Below, piece by piece: positions 63,101 through 64,000 of a stretch of 64,000 nucleotides of DNA. The translations under genes were made by a program, and so were the position numbers. The notes below the pieces were generated by a model. The model worked only from the letters and a program-made list of their open reading frames with translations, made no database searches and had not been told where the DNA came from. Source of the DNA: Balanoglossus misakiensis (lineage: Eukaryota; Hemichordata); assembly GCA_040954595.2 (NCBI GenBank), contig CM082591.2:2046001-2110000 (forward strand), read 5' to 3'. Numbering within the stretch: position 1 is the first letter of the stretch; each line of letters starts with the position of its first letter.

Positions 63101-64000
63101 AGAGTAGTCGATATAAAAACGAAATGACCCACAATGCACTGCTACTTCCGAGATAAAATAACAGGCTTAAAGGAACAAAGTCTCTCTCTCGCTGCCTTTT
63201 TGATACAAGACAGTCCGCTTATCTTATTCTACATGTGGATATATAGTGAATCAACGTGCGGTCGATATGCTTGCTTGAATATTCCCTACTAGCAATGGAT
63301 GACGTCACACAACTGCAAATTAGTGCAGAACGATACATCTCAAGACGCTCATTAAAATGTTTCAAAAACCCTTTGGTGGGAAACGTCCAGCGTTTTTTTA
63401 AATAATTAATTTTTTCAAGAAGACAGCGGTTATTATCACCTTAACATTTATCACAAATGCAGTAGTCCAGAGGAAAGCAGTCAATTTGAAGAACACATGT
63501 TCTTAATGATGGCCACGAGACAGTTTGCCGTGCTCAACACTTCAAATCTGAACAAAATATAAAATGTTATATCATCTTAGAAACAATATGCGTATCAAAT
63601 GGCATGTAAATTCGGATTTATATTTCTCGCGATATTGCTTCACAGAATTACTATCTTAAGCCATGTACTGAGCTAAGCCTTTTGCAATTAACTTGAAATG
63701 GATCCACCGCAGTTTAACCCATTTGGTTTGCCCTGAACGGTATGATTGCGCGCGGCTTTGGCGAAATAAAAACGAAATTGGTGATGTCTTCGGAAACAAA
63801 TCAGCGACCCCCCCCCCTCTCCCAATCGCATGCATCTCGAACAACAAAAGCGAAAATTATGAGCACACTAATGAGATCTCGTAAATTGCCTTGGTCATCA
63901 GCATTGATCAATTTGATATATTAAAACAAATAAAGAAGTCAACATTATTAGCTTTACATTATTAATGTACATGAACCGCGCTGTCTAAACACTATAAATT
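60170..64000. other. Intergenic, no supported gene
   Basis: I see no gene, RNA gene or clear transposon here. Open frames are short, overlap on both strands and match no family I know. Short CT-rich and poly-C runs occur near 63181 and 63809. Confidence 0.5.

Noticed and set aside
1-64000. CRISPR arrays, operons, ribosome-binding sites and tRNA genes
   Set aside because: The window is eukaryotic with spliced genes. I found no regularly spaced repeats, and no tRNA-like A and B boxes with a cloverleaf that I could support by eye.

Overview
The window looks like nuclear DNA of a marine invertebrate. It is AT-rich, its genes are split by many short GT-AG introns, and full-length animal gene families lie close together. 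The best guess is an ambulacrarian (hemichordate or echinoderm); a lophotrochozoan is the main alternative. This rests on a PDF/cerebrin-like peptide precursor, a single TIF1-type TRIM gene, a GPR19 orthologue and a TLR-type TIR protein. No species call is possible from sequence alone.

Layout. 5.2-13.3 kb (+): a nine-exon secreted precursor, assembled here by hand, with a signal peptide and seven related peptides, one per exon, each introduced by a basic site. 16.5-18.5 kb (-): a two-exon microprotein with one membrane segment and a His/Met-rich tail; its intron holds an 800-bp inverted-repeat transposon. 20.3-26.8 kb (-): a complete TIF1/TRIM33-like gene (RING, B-boxes, coiled coil, PHD, bromodomain; 977 aa). 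30.4-37.0 kb (-): a complete 25-exon GPI-specific phospholipase D (848 aa). 37.4-40.7 kb (+): a head-to-head neighbour encoding a TIR protein (521 aa) with a RHIM-like motif near its C-terminus. 42.2-43.0 kb (+): a possible two-exon 64-aa protein. 47.3-48.5 kb (-): a single-exon GPR19 orthologue. From 48.5 to 64 kb I find no convincing gene, only miniature transposons and repeats.

The genes do not form one pathway. The phospholipase gene and the TIR gene may share a bidirectional promoter, with start codons 386 bp apart. The strongest candidate for something undescribed is the 5.2-13 kb precursor: all its internal exons are symmetric phase-2 units, and the seven peptides share an N-terminal Ala-Asp-Ala-like core but have diverged strongly elsewhere. 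The TIR gene and the two microproteins are secondary candidates. Exon boundaries were read by eye from splice sites and frame continuity, without transcript data.
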